Source: Vandiemenella viatica (taxonomy: Eukaryota > Arthropoda > Insecta > Orthoptera > Morabidae). Taken from it: DNA of 64,000 nt. The stretch lies in the NCBI GenBank assembly GCA_031002005.1, contig JARYHS010006964.1:6076001-6140000 (forward strand), in the 5' to 3' direction. The notes under the pieces are model-generated. The model made no database searches, was not told the DNA's origin, and saw only the letters and a program-made list of their open reading frames with translations. Below, piece after piece: positions 19,560-31,353 of this stretch. Every line of letters starts with the position of its first letter. Within the stretch, counting starts at the first letter, position 1. The position numbers and the translations under genes were made by a program.

Positions 19560-20600
19560 ATTATAGCATGTTCTTAGAGCAACGAGAAAAGTGAGCTGTA
19601 GGAGATGCGGTGAAAAACAGATTAAATCTTAACAAGAAACGACTGAATGCATTTTTGAAGGCTGCGGTTGGTGTTGCAAAGAATGAAATCTGTTACAAGT
19701 ACAAAAACTGTATTGAGAAATAAATAGAGCGCAGTATAACTGAGTAGGAAGTTTTTGAATAAATTTGAAGGATAGTGAAAATCGAAGTAATTAATGTTGC
19801 TAAACGAATTGTTTCCTCTGTCCTAATAGTAGAGAATGAAACGTTGGCGTATGTTATTTGGATTCAGGTAAAGGGAAGCACTTCTGGCAGTAAGCACGAC
19901 TGATAAGGCCGCGTGAGAGGTTAGATAAAAAATAAAGGTCACAGCAGAATATCTGTTGTGTTGGGTAAGAGGATACATACAAAGCGATAAGAGGTAATGA
20001 GTCATAATCATAACCGTAGCGAAACTGCAAATAGAGTAGTAATAAATGAAGTCATAAAATTCAAAAGGCTCCTTAAAAGTAATGAAACGAGATTAGGAAT
20101 ACTCAAGGTCATTAAACCATAAGGTATCTGTGTATCGGCAAAACTATTTTTAAGAGAAAAACAAATGTAGAAAACAGTAAGAAAAAAGTGATAAGCATAA
20201 TTTTAGTCCAAAACTAATAGGGCAAACAAAACAGACTCCGAAGTAATTTGGCAGTGATTAGAAAACGCAGTCTAGTGAATCCTGACAGACTCGAAATAAA
20301 GATACTTGAATTCCATTAAAACCTGAGTGATATCAAGAGAGACCTCAAATTAGCAAGAATCTCTGCAAAGGACGTTGAAAACAGGGAGACTTTCAGATCG
20401 AAAATTTACAAGTAGCAAGTTGACCGAGAGGAGAGACTAAAGAAAAGAACTATAAGAACATGGTCTGACGAGAGGAAAAAGCCCACAACAAGCACGGTAA
20501 GGAAATGTGGCCACAAAGGAAAGCGAACAAGTTCATCTGAGCAATTTGTGTAGTCCTATGGGGCTTACCCTCAAATAATAACTAAGGTGATAGTGACTGG
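19560..20600 (+). pseudogene. Heavily decayed LINE
   Basis: The best-preserved piece near 20455-20520 reads RTWSDERKKAHN in an open stretch, resembling the TWSEERKKAHSERMKEYW tail seen in insect LINE ORF2 proteins. Upstream pieces (around 20060-20330) are purine-rich and stop-ridden. Boundaries are approximate. Confidence 0.45.
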
Positions 20601-20699
20601 TATGCTAACAATATTGAGATTTATCCTGAATAGTAACATGAATATCATTCACAATACTAATCAGCGGAAACGAAGAAACAGGAATCTTTCGGTGAATAT

Positions 20700-20760
20700 C
20701 TCACCAGAGAGAGAGGGAGGGGGAGGGGAGGGGGAGGGGAGGGGGAGGGGAGGGGACTGT
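20700..20760. repeat. GGGGGA/GGGGA microsatellite
   Basis: A tandem purine tract (gagggagggggaggggaggg and so on), possibly the interior of a G-rich short repeat also seen near 8650. Confidence 0.8.
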
Positions 20761-20799
20761 TGGGGAATTCCGGAAAACACCTCACGTAATTAATGGATG

Positions 20800-20915
20800 C
20801 CCCAAAGCTAAAGTTTCTAATGGCAAAAGTAGACAAAAACAGAAAAGTGGAGAAATGAGGGTGCAGAAAAATTGCCAATGGAGCGTGTGCTTCATCGCAA
20901 GTAATTTAAATTAAA
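20800..20915 (+). repeat. LINE 3' tail fragment
   Basis: aaaattgccaatggagcgtg resembles 16575-16600 (aaattgccaccggagcgtgc), the region after the Jockey/CR1-like ORF. Confidence 0.45.
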
Positions 20916-20983
20916 AAAAGTAATTTTTTCTGTTTTAATTTGCTTTCTCCAATCCCACTTGTAGCAGACATGAACTGTGCAGA

Positions 20984-21213
20984 GACCGAGCGTGGTGGGT
21001 GAGCGGTTAACGTAGTGGCCTGACATGCGGGAGGACGTGGAATAGAATCCCCGTCCGGGCATCCAGATTATGGTTTTCCATGATTTCCCCAAATCACTCC
21101 AGGTGAATGCCGGGAATCTTCCTTCAAAAAGGCAATGGCCGAATTCCTTCCCGTTCCTTGTTCCCAGTCCCATCCCGCTTCTAATGACCTTAGCTATGGA
21201 CGAGGTGTAAAGC

Positions 21214-21252
<39 letters not shown>
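20984..21252 (+). repeat. Full-length SINE with poly-A and target duplication
   Basis: Head (gaccgagcgtggtgggtgag), a slightly mutated B box (aatagaatccccgtccggg), core, then about 35 A. It is flanked by tgtgcaga at 20976-20983 and 21253-21260, an 8-bp target duplication. It is the most complete family member here and sits in a serpin intron. Confidence 0.9.
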
Positions 21253-21254
<2 letters not shown>

Positions 21255-21867
21255 TGCAGATCTTTTGAGAACTCAATTCACCCCCGCTCGCGGAACCTGC
21301 ACCTTCTCACCTCCCGCGCCGCCACCACGCAAACAATCACTGCCCCCGACTACCTTCAACAACATTTCATTTCCCAATTACTAGGTATAATCTCAACTCA
21401 AACAAAATAAAATTGGTCTTTTTCTTTAAATCACTGACATAGTTTTACTACGGATCTGGGCGGGAGGAGGGTCGCCAAAGCTTTTCACTGACTGGAGGGT
21501 TGCCATATTAATTTACTTGTAAAGGAGTCGCGCATTGAAAAAGTTTGATTAACACTGCTGTAGAGTGTGAGCTTGAAAGTCATGCAGAGGGGACCCTGAG
21601 ATCTAAGAGGCAAGTTTTATGTCCACACCGGCAATATCTTAGGCCGCAACCACGTGGTCCAGTGGATACTGTGAGGGATTTCAATCAGTCTTTCATATAC
21701 AATCATCTGATTAAAATATATACTCCCCTACTGGTGAAATGCGAGATTGTGAATAGGGCCTGCGCCAGCTGCCTCGTATAAAGTACCAGGCATGGTACCG
21801 ACCTCTGCCGTAAGCCACGATAAATGAAGCAATTAAATGTGTCTATTATTATAATACCGCAATTTAC

Positions 21868-22075
21868 CTGGTGGCAATAAATCCTTAATTTTGTTGTCTG
21901 TTCTTTGTTCCACCCACTGATTAATCTCTTGTATTGTTTCAGGTCTTCCAAACTCTATTTCCTCTATGTCAGAGAAAAAGTACTCTCTTACGGCATCTAA
22001 GTAGTCTTCATTTACACGAGTGTTGGTACTCACATACAGTTTGTTGGCAGTCTCCAGAGTGACATTTTTTTCAGT
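21868..22075 (-). CDS. Serpin exon 4
   Basis: 208 bp from tttcag to gtaaat, ending in phase 1. It encodes NKLYVSTNTRVNEDYLDAVR, then EEIEFGRPETIQEINQWVEQ and KIKDLLPPG. It matches the serpin stretch from helix D to the loop before strand 3A (consensus IN-WVE..T..KI..L). Confidence 0.93.
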
Positions 22076-22807
22076 CTGAAATCAATAAAATGCAAAACTG
22101 TGAATTTCTGAGTAGCTGTTAACCGAAATTTATCATTTTTATATATCATTACAACCCAGTTAGGGACGTCTCAATACTCAATCTCTTTACTATTAGGGTA
22201 TTTTTGTAGCACATATTTTTACAGCCTAGTATCCAGAAACTAAAATAGGCATTAATTTAATACAACAGTTTTACATTTGATATTTCAACAGATAATTCTA
22301 CAATGAATAATTTCAATTTTTGTTATGTATAGTTTTTGCAATATCTGTACAGTCCTTTCTTGCTGGCACGATACATACGATTGTTTCACTGTTAACATAT
22401 ATGATAGTTTTCTAAACTTGCCGCCTTTTGTCATAACTGATTTGTTACAGTTTTCTAGTTTTATATAGTGTTTGCAGTTTCCTGTCCTTTTTAATATTTC
22501 ACTGTGTCACTTTGTATGTCTACCACGGCTACTATTACTAAACAATTACTACTATCTACTTACTCTACCATCTAAGAAAGCATTTCCCAGTATTGGTATC
22601 AGGAGTGGTAATCCGAATTCCAGATCTCCCGGAATAGCGCACGCTCTCAGTCTCTCTGGCAGCCAAAGTGACCGAGAAGGCCACCTCCAACACTGGTTGT
22701 GAGAACTAATTTTCAATATTACATATGTAATTGCAGAAGTAAGAAGTCTTTAATATCCGGCTAGTAGGTTGTTCGTTACTATTAGTGTCAACCCACTTAA
22801 ACATGTA

Positions 22808-23009
22808 TAGCACTGCATCGTCGGGGTAGGGGGTGGAAAGCTGGGGCGCTTGCCCCCGGTGGAAACATCAGGGGGGAGGCAACGTCAGGGAGCGGAAAAT
22901 TTATGTTCTCGGGTTGGCTATAAATGTGATGGCCAAATAATGTTTGAAAGAGCGACAATCCAACAGTTTTTTCCCCTGTTTGGATAATTCCTAGGATCGC
23001 CCCTGCAGT
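22808..23009. repeat. G/C-run MITE
   Basis: The left end agcactgcatcgtcggggt and right end ggatcgcccctgcagtgctg are imperfectly inverted; the interior is G-run rich. It lies in a serpin intron. Confidence 0.45.
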
Positions 23010-23477
23010 GCTGTTGTTTCTCTATGGTGGTAGGTATCCCATCAGTTCCGTTAGCTGATGTTTCTGGAAATGAGCGTCACAGCGCTAAAATTTCCATAGT
23101 GATGTACTGCAAACATAAAATTTAGGTAGGTGTGTTTATTGGCAATATAAGCTAAGTATAGATGAAATTAAATTTTATGTATTATCACATTTTTAATTCA
23201 AACTTTGGTTTAACTTTCAAACTTAGCTTCAATATTAGTCGCTCTGAAGGTAATGTACAAGAACACGGAATCCAACATAATTTAGATACGAGAAGAAGAT
23301 ACAAAAATGATATAAGGCTGTTATTCATAAATGATTGAATCTAGAAGATTTAATTACAAATATTTGCTGAGAAATGGTATGACATAATACTTTGCAAACA
23401 AAATTCGGCAAACAAATTAATTTTGCAGCCATAGAATAGATACAGTAATTACTTTATTACATACTTTCAAAACTTAC

Positions 23478-23657
23478 ATTTAGTTGTGATAACAACTCAT
23501 GAAAACTGTACTTGATTACTTCTTTGTTATCTGGCAGTTTTATTGCGTTTATGATTTCAGACGCAGTATCGCCAGCAGCACCAAACCAAACCATTGCCAG
23601 AACTGTCTCGAGACTAATAGGCGAGAACACTAAGTTACCTGCAGTTCCAGAAAGGAC
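23478..23657 (-). CDS. Serpin exon 3, FSPIS core
   Basis: 60 codons, phase 0 to 0, between attatttcag and gtaagt. It encodes VLSGTAGNLVFSPISLETVL, AMVWFGAAGDTASEIINAIK and so on, the strand 6B/helix B segment with the conserved FSP-S and the following amphipathic helices. Confidence 0.92.
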
Positions 23658-23778
23658 CTGAAATAATACATGTAATACTCATTTTTAAGATCGGTGTTTA
23701 ATACTTATTGTTACATACATATTCAAACATTTATATTATAAAACAAAGGAAAGAGTCTCACAAAAGAAATTATTTTAC

Positions 23779-23886
23779 CTCATACAAATCCATGGCAAAC
23801 GCGTTATTTCCATTGCTTATAAGATTGATAGATTCACTTGGTGCAGTTACCGGCATATATCACTTGGTAGACACAGCCAAAAATAA
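23779..23886 (-). CDS. Serpin exon 2, N-terminal helix A, with in-frame TGA
   Basis: The exon follows atttcag and ends GAG|gtaaaa; 36 codons, phase 0 to 0. It reads LFLAVSTK, then TGA (23862-23860), then Y, then MPVTAPSESINLISNGNN, AFAMDLYE. The latter is helix A of the serpin fold. A TGG-to-TGA change would explain the stop. Alternatively translation may start at the Met 23856, giving a form without signal peptide. Confidence 0.75.
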
Positions 23887-24168
23887 CTGAAATTACAAAT
23901 TTAAACATCACGCTTAGATATGTAATTCCGTTCCAACAATTTTATAACCTACTATATTTTACGATAAAATAAAAACCGGTTGACAAATCATTTCTCCAGA
24001 CCAGGTTCTTGTTTGGATCATTTCATGGGTTTTGCATGATTGAAAGTATCTCCTTAATTCCGCGAGTGAATTATTCTGTAGTCTATCACATTCTTGAGCC
24101 AAAATTATAAACTTTAAATCTGAAAAATGATATTTTGTTGAAGGAAGACTAAAACTTTACACACTTAC

Positions 24169-24243
24169 TATTGGTTTTGATGGCATCACGAAAATAAAGA
24201 AAATAAAGAAAATAGAAATCGTCGTTTTATGAAAGGCGGTCAT
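24169..24243 (-). CDS. Serpin exon 1, signal peptide
   Basis: ATG at 24243-24241 is followed by a short polar stretch (TAFHKTT), then a hydrophobic run (ISIFFIFFIFVM) and PSKPI, a classic secretion signal. The exon is 25 codons and ends in phase 0 at a gtaagt donor. Repeated aaataaag units make the hydrophobic core low-complexity. It could be an alternative first exon, because joining it to exon 2 runs into a TGA. Confidence 0.7.
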
Positions 24244-26159
24244 AACTATTAATATCAAATGCAAGACGGATTTTCAAACAGCACAGTTCCGACATTGAGG
24301 TATTTGTAGTGCGTGTATCAGCTGTCTACCTGCTGACGCGATCCATGACATGGCAGCAGCTGCACTGAGCTGTCAGCGCGTCCCTAACGCTGACCAAGCG
24401 CTGACTGCAACGCAATAAAGTGAATGAGCTGATAAAGCTTGGGTTGATGGCTACTTTAAAACAGGTGGACGAAGGAATTTATGCGATAAAGAAAAAATAG
24501 CAATGACTACTAAACAGGATTAGTAGATGGAACTAGGAGCTACAAATTGTCTTCCGAAGGAATTAGCATTAGAGAATCCCAAATAATAGTTTGAGAATGT
24601 CCGAAAGTTGTGTAAATTTATAGGGAAAATTCAGTCACAAATTCAGCGTGACGGTACCAATTTAAGAAGTGCAATTCCGGTAATTACAAAATTACAAGCA
24701 GTTATCCACTTTATTGCCACCCGATGTAGTTTAAGGACACTCGCACATATATTTATACTCCGACAATCAATTAATTCCACAGGTTGTAAATTGTTAATGT
24801 TTTGTGTTAAACTCGAGTATCATTTACGTTATGTAACCTGCAATGATTCGTGGAAGTGATAAAGATAAGGATTATGATGGTCTGTCAGTAGCCACAAAGT
24901 GGTGAATACTTTGTACGGCCAGTAACAGGAAGATCAGTTCACACCCAATAAATGAACAGAGACAAACACTTGGCGAATGTCAGCACTTACATCAGGAGCT
25001 GAGGATATGTAAAAAATAAGAAAACATCCATGCTGAAGAAAAACTCTTCGTCACCGTAAATTATTGATTATTATTGTAAATAATCTAATGTATCGTTCAG
25101 CAAAGCATTTTCAAGCCAAATTTAGAATTTGTAAATCCAAAATCATAATTTCCATTTCAAATTCAGTCAACATTTTATTTTAAATAATAATTAACACATG
25201 AAGTAATTTTTTACCTTCTTTAAATTGATAATGATTGTTGTCAGACTGAAATGTCCGTTTGTTGTTCCGTTTAGGTAGCTATATGAGGCTTTGTAATAAT
25301 TTTTGAATAGTCAATCAGGTCACTAACAAGAGATAATTACATCAATTACTGTATAAAATTAGTTTTAATTAATTTATCGTTGACTGTCTAATTGCTTGAA
25401 ACATTAAATTTTTCGCAGTTGTCAAACCTATTAAAAATTGTTGCTATTGTTTCATACAATAATTTATATGAAACATATGGTATCATTGTCAACGTCAGTA
25501 CATCGTTAATTTATATCTGTAGTTGTGTAAAATGAAATGACACCCATTAAATAAATCAAATTTTTAGAAAGAGACAAAATTTAACAACACCACTTTGTAC
25601 AGTAGGAAAGTCGAGCTGCGTAATCGTGTACAGAAGCTGGACAGTGTGACGTCGACATAGCTCAGCCAATCAGAACCACCCTCACAACTGCACGTGTATA
25701 CACCACTCCGGACCGGACTTTTATTCTAATTCGAGGCGAAAGAGGGAAGCCATTATGACGTCACTAGGATGTCGTTTAGTGAGCTTTAATGGATACATTA
25801 ATCAAGCTCAACGTATCCGCAAAACTTAGCAACACATGCAGTATTTCAAAATATTTACTGACATGAAATTTTTATGGGTCTTAATACTGAACTTGATCTC
25901 TGATAAAGGTTTGTGTTGTGAATGTGTCGTTAGTATTCCACGTTAAACTCTGGGTCGCATACTCACAGTAGGATTACCGGGTTACAGCCTGTATCCAGGT
26001 CTGACAAATCAGCGTGAAGTACAAGGCTTCTTTAATTTTGTGCCAGGTTCCCACTAGATAATGAAATGATGTGAAGGTTTAACGGTTACTTTCGCAGCTC
26101 AGTATCCGCTGTGTTTGAGGAGCAGTGACGTCGTGACTCCCGCCTGTCACTGTTGAGTG
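24244..26159. other. Region upstream of the serpin; no gene recognised
   Basis: It contains the putative serpin promoter on the minus strand (immediately above 24243) but no core element stands out. The rest is AT-rich. A short GC-richer patch at 25600-25800 contains tgacgtca (near 25757), a CRE-like palindrome of uncertain meaning. Confidence 0.4.
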
Positions 26160-26345
26160 AACGAGCGGTGGTGAATGGTAACGCTCTGGCCTAGCATTCT
26201 GTCCAGCTATTCAAAATTTGGTTTCCCATGGTTTTCACAAATCACTCCAAGCGAATACCGGGATTCTTCATTCAAAAGGCCATAGCCGAATTCCTTTCCG
26301 TCCCTTGCCCCAGTTCTTTCTCGCCTCTAACCACCTCGACGAGGT
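26160..26345 (+). repeat. SINE copy, diverged
   Basis: It has a head-like aacgagcggtggtgaatggt, aacgctctggcc, then the core and cacctcgacgagg. The B-box region is decayed. Confidence 0.7.
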
Positions 26346-26589
26346 GAGCACTAGAGCGCTGTTGTGGTCTATTAGATTCGAGAGACGTCCAAATATCGCA
26401 GTAATTTTCTGCACCTGATTCGTAACGGAGGTGTTCATGCATAGGACGGAACGCAATATGTTTGAAAAGACAGAATCAGGCTGGTTAGCGGTTGAACCAA
26501 ATATGCAGCCTGCTACTATAACATCAACTAATATGCCGGAATCATAATATATTCCGGTCAGAAGGCAAAGCAATGTGCGGCCGCCGACG

Positions 26590-26765
26590 TCGAGGTCTTT
26601 AAGGGCTGGCAAGGACTGTGGGAAGGAATTCCGCCATAGTATTTTTTTAATGGTCCAGCGTGGCATTCACTTGAAGCTATTGCGGGAAATTATTAAAAGT
26701 CGAAATCTGGATGGTCTCACCTGGATCTGAACGCACGTCCTCCGAAGTGTTATCACTCAGTCCAC
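26590..26765 (-). repeat. SINE copy, diverged, reverse orientation
   Basis: In complement it matches the core (gaaggaattcc, gcattcac, aaatctggatgg) and part of the head. Confidence 0.65.
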
Positions 26766-27511
26766 TCCACTCCACCCCCCCTCCCTCCCCCCACACTTCG
26801 TCCGTATAAAACACTTATCAATAATGACAGCTGAAAAATAACAGAAAATCTATGAACAATTTCTGGAACGCTACGGTCTATTACAGACGAGGCGATTTGC
26901 GCCGCGTGGCGGTCTAGTCGACGCATGGCCCAATGTAATTAAATGCGGCAAAACAGACGATGCCGCGAGGCGACACAGCCAACTGAAGAAAATAAATCAC
27001 AAATTGATTTTTCTCCCCTTTTGTTTCATTACACTTTAGTTTTCAAATGTAAAACACTTAATATGCCATTACATTAAACACACACAATGAAAATTCGAAT
27101 TTAATTTTTCCTTTTCTTGAAATTATTTACTGATTTGACATTATTTTAATAATACACCTTTTTAGACCTCCAAATCTAATATTTTTCTATTGCTCCAGCA
27201 CCGAAACTTTATCTTAACTTTTAACTTAATCTCTACTTTTGAACCGTAATATACAGTTTGAGTGTCTGATCATTTCCAAAGAATATGGAAATCCTATTTT
27301 TTATGACTAGCTTTCTCATATTTTTCACTTTACTAGGGAAAAATGAATTGAGAAGCACTGATGTCGTTTTTCTTTTGCTGTTCCACCGGTACAGTAACTA
27401 CAGTACCATTTCACTCTCGTCTTCAATATCAATTGTTTTACGAAGCATTGAGTTATACGCGCCAAATCGACGGTCCACGGTTGTACTGTATTTCTGATGT
27501 GCGTACTACCA

Positions 27512-27542
27512 CTGGCGTTGCTAGGTTAACAAGGGCCCCGGT

Positions 27543-27583
<41 letters not shown>

Positions 27584-27722
27584 GTCTCTTAGGTCAAATG
27601 GACGACCTTTTTTTTAGCCCTATCAAATCTTGTGAGGTTTGCTGGTAGTAGGGGGCACCCTGAGCTTCACTTGGGGGGCCCGGTGCACGGCACCTCCTAG
27701 CCCTGCGATAGATACGCCCCTG
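27512..27722. repeat. MITE with internal poly-A
   Basis: The left part ggcgttgctaggttaacaag plus ggccccggtgc is mirrored by gggcccggtgcacggc, ctagccctgcg on the right. About 37 A separate the halves. It is nested in the candidate element above. Confidence 0.5.
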
Positions 27723-28011
27723 CTTACTGTATACTGTTGAAAAAATTACGCGAAGGTTCCATATTTCAGGTGGGTGGATCAAAATTTTTGAGTGATATAC
27801 GTGTATCCGAACGCGCCTTTGTCTTGTTGCGTTCCAAACTGTTATGTTAATGTCGAAATTGACAACGTCAAACAAATGATTACTCGTAAAGCTGTCTTTG
27901 CATCGTTTCTGTTTTGTCAGTTATTTTCACGTAGAGGTTGTTCTGCGTTTTGATATTAAATTAAATTTGTGAACGAAAATTACGAAAGTGCATCAATTCA
28001 ACTGAATTGGA

Positions 28012-28255
28012 TTTTTTTTTGTAACAGTTTAACGTCCCTTTTTAACAACGTGGTCTTTAGAGACGGGAAAGGATGGGGGCAAGGAATGGGAAGGATTTCG
28101 GCCATGGCCTTTTGAAGGAAGCATCCCGGCATTCACCAGGAGTGATTTGGGGAAACCATGGAAAACCCAAATCTGGATGCTCGGATGGGGATTCGAACCG
28201 CCCGTCCTCCCGAATGCGAGGCCAGAACGCTATCCGTTACACCACCAGGCTCGGT
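28012..28255 (-). repeat. SINE copy with 12-bp target duplication
   Basis: A near-consensus reverse copy, including the B-box complement ggattcgaacc. It is flanked by aactgaattgga at 28000-28011 and 28256-28267, a perfect duplication of 12 bp. It is evidently a recent insertion. Confidence 0.92.
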
Positions 28256-29251
28256 AACTGAATTGGAAGTTACTGAGCGATAGTTATATTAATTTAGGAG
28301 AGGATTGTCCTACACATATTCAAAATATTTTGACGATGAATTAAATTTATGGGAATACTAAAGTTAAATTACTTTCGTATTTCGCGAGCCGTTTTTCATT
28401 CAACGTTCACAAAACTATTAAACAACTTGATGGTAATAAAGATGTGTCTAATACTATGTCAACTTTTAAATCAGCGCTAGAATAACATGAAAGAGAGTGT
28501 TTCTTTGGTTAAAAAGTGATAATATTTGAAACAATGTTCTATTATTCGTTGATAAATGTCTGTCGTATCTTAATAAATGATTTTTTATGAAATCAATTAG
28601 TTTATGCAGAATACAAATTTTTAAAGCATGACGTTTCATTATTTTGATGACTGTGAAACAATATTAAAAATTCTAAATTTACAAGAAAAAAATTAGTATG
28701 AAAATGGAGGAAGTGTATTTTGAAATAAAAATATTAAAAGAAGTCTAGTTAAAAGTAAGATGTTGTGGTGAGTTCACCGACAAAACTACAGGCCAAAAAT
28801 TACAGTATATTTTAAAATTTATTTAAGGTTATTTCAGTCGTGTCTTTTATTCCCACCCCGGCATTCAAATAAAATATATTTTCAATTATGAATTTGAAAT
28901 GGCGAAAAGAGAGAAGCAGAGCGAGTATCTCATTGATACAAAATGAAGTTTTGATCTATAATAATTTAAAAATTGAATGCAGTAAAAAAAAAATATGACA
29001 AAAAATCGTTAAAAGCTGCAGGAAATGAAAAAATAAAGTTTTTATGAAATGAATAACTAATTTTTTGTCCTTTTCTTACTCTGTCCACAAAATGCTATAT
29101 TTTTTTGAAATGTACTATATTTTTATAACTTATTCTAAACAGTTCTATAATTAGCCGAAAAAATGGCAACCCTATTCGAGGCGGTCGGGGCGGCGAGCGC
29201 CGCTTGAAGGTCGCCTCGTGTGAACAGTCGAGGCTCCGTCTGTTTAAGGCC

Positions 29252-30834
29252 TACATGTGACATTTAAATATCGCATCAATTAAACAGTTCGCGGAGGAAA
29301 GACACGTCTCCATTTGACTTTGTTTTCGCGGAATTGGGGGGACTCAAGAGTTAAAATGTCGCCCCGAGTATATAGTGGCGAATTTATCGAAGCGAAATAT
29401 TAACAGCATTCTAACGTAGCTTATTACGATAACAAGTATTGTTTTGATGGTTAATGCAAACGAATTATGCACATCACTGCCAATCATTAAACCATTTCTA
29501 ATGGTTAAACTTAAACCACCACACCCATATATAGTTTTTTCCTCTTTCCTTTTTTATAAATTTCAGGGTTAGGTAGGAATTGAGTTTTCAAAAAAGGAAA
29601 CGTTATAATTGATTTTACACGTATTATGTAAAATTATTTTCTTAACTTTTCACTTTTTCCAGCAACTGTTTGGCATTAAAAAATATCCTACATTTGATTT
29701 ATCGCAGTTTTGTTTATATTTTTATGTTATGTAGGTTCCTTATTCGATATGAAAGCTGTTTTATTTTTCGTCAAGGTGTAGGCCTACACCTAGGGTTGCC
29801 AGATGGCCGGGAAATCCGGGAATGTCCCAGAATTTTGTGTCTTGTCCCGTGTCCAGGAATTAAGTGTTACTTTTCCAGAATTCTCGTATACCAGTTTTAA
29901 GATACCACGTTGGCAGCGGTTATCAAAGACAATATATATGGACTGTTCAACTATGGCGTAGTGTTTTTCAACCAAAGTTGAATTAATAATCTTAAAAGAG
30001 GTGCTATATATAAATATATATATATATATGTTATGTAGCTTAGTTTTTACATAATATACAACTATTTCAATTAATTTGAATATTTGTTCACTCCTTAAAC
30101 AAACCACTAAAATAACTTTTTAATCCTATCAATGTCCCTGAAATTATAATACTGTATCACTAAACAACCTTTTTAACCCCATAAATGTCCCAGAAACTAT
30201 AATCTTTAAGTGGAAACCCCATGTACACCGTATCACTGTCATCAATAAATGTGATTTTGTGGTTTAACAAACAGTTTTCATTTGTTACAAGTTTTCTATC
30301 GATCAAAATACAAATAATTCACCTCATGCACCATTAGTTTATTTCCAGTTAAACCCAGTGAGCCATGCAACACGTGACGGCTACGGGGGAGGGGGGTGAG
30401 CACACTAAATGGAACAGCCAAGACGCTTATTATCAGTAAAGCTGAATTTCCTTTAATTTCGACGAAATTCCTGATAATGCTAGAACATAGAGGTGGTGTA
30501 TTTTAAACTATGAAATTTTCAGTCATCAAAATGATTACAGATTCAGTATCAGTGAACGAAAATACGAAAACAGATTGAGGCTGCCTGGGGGGAGGAAAGC
30601 AGGGAGTGGAACAGCCGCAGGGTTACCAACTATTCCTAACAAAATCTTGGGCTCATGCTTAAGTGCTGATCTGTTTCTGCTTTTAACTATTTTCTGAGGT
30701 CTGCAATAGCAAAAAAATAAGAAAACGAAAACATGAATTCTGTACTTCCAAACTGATTTGTGTTATGACATAAAAATAAATATATCATAACGCTGGATTC
30801 AGAAAATTGATTCGTTTAAGATGAAAATGATTGC
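29252..30834. other. No recognised gene; AT repeat at 30008-30030
   Basis: An (AT)n microsatellite lies near 30008-30030. Around 29793, ctagggttgccagatggccg and ggaaatccgggaatgtccc look like the end of a common insect repeat, but no partner end was found. Confidence 0.4.
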
Positions 30835-31035
30835 ATTCAGGAGGCCACCTGTTCGAATCCCCGTCCTGGCATCCTGATTTGTATTTTCCATAGTTTCCCC
30901 AAATCACTCCAGCCAAATGCTACACTCGATAGGCCATGGCCAAATTCCTTCCCGTTTTTTTTTTGTCCTCCGTCCCATCCCACCTCTAATGATCTCGACG
31001 TCGACGAAGCGAAAAGCGAAAGTAAATAATAATAA
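30835..31035 (+). repeat. SINE copy, head truncated
   Basis: It starts at the B box (gttcgaatccccgtcctggc) and continues through the core with a T-run insertion and an A-rich tail. Confidence 0.8.
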
Positions 31036-31353
31036 AAAAATTAAAATGACTCAAAAAATTTGAGCATATGCTATGTTTCTGAATGTTCTTTATATAGTGG
31101 TAATTATTAGTCCGTATTTAAACGTGAAATATATGCTAAGTGATGTAGTTAGGATTTTAGCAATGTGAAAAACTATAATGCCGATATAAAATGTAAATTT
31201 CAGAGCAATACAACATAAAATTGATTTTTTAGGACGAGCTTTACTCTGAAATTTGTTCTGGACGAGGATATACCTACGTGCGTGGGACTCTGTCAGAGCG
31301 ATGTGAGGCAGCGATGCCAACTATTGCTAACTGAATCTCAGTAGATCAGAAAC

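Larger units (their letters stand above)
10550..24243 (-). pseudogene. Serpin (serine protease inhibitor) gene, eight exons seen, two lesions
   Basis: A secreted serpin read from eight minus-strand exons: 24243-24169, 23886-23779, 23657-23478, 22075-21868, 18426-18218, 14494-14343, 13898-13763 and 10681-10550. All have AG/GT boundaries. Phases match at each junction except between 18218 and 14494, where one short exon (about 40 nt by family comparison) is missing from my reconstruction. Family hallmarks include FSPISLETVLAMVWFGAAGD, NAIYFRGNW, LPKFKIE, the inhibitory hinge ETGTTAAATT and NHPFVF. Serpins trap a target protease when the reactive loop is cleaved; the 15th residue after hinge Gly P15 is Arg, predicting a trypsin-like target. 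Two defects are seen: an in-frame TGA before the first Met of exon 2, and a frameshift in the last exon that destroys DTGAILFAGRVLDP. It is either a recent pseudogene or an assembly-damaged gene. Confidence 0.88.
26875..29251. mobile_element. Candidate 2.4-kb non-autonomous DNA transposon
   Basis: Left end ggtctattacagacgaggcg; complement of the right end ggccttaaacagacggagcc. The flanks share tac (26872-26874 and 29252-29254), consistent with a 3-bp target duplication. Both subterminal regions are GC-rich, with repeated gacgaggcg/gaggcgac units; the interior is AT-rich and contains a younger SINE and a MITE. No transposase was recognised, so the family is uncertain (PIF/Harbinger-like by layout). 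Confidence 0.45.

Noticed and set aside
25750..25765. tgacgtca as a CRE promoter site
   Set aside because: A single 8-mer far from any recognised start has no predictive value.
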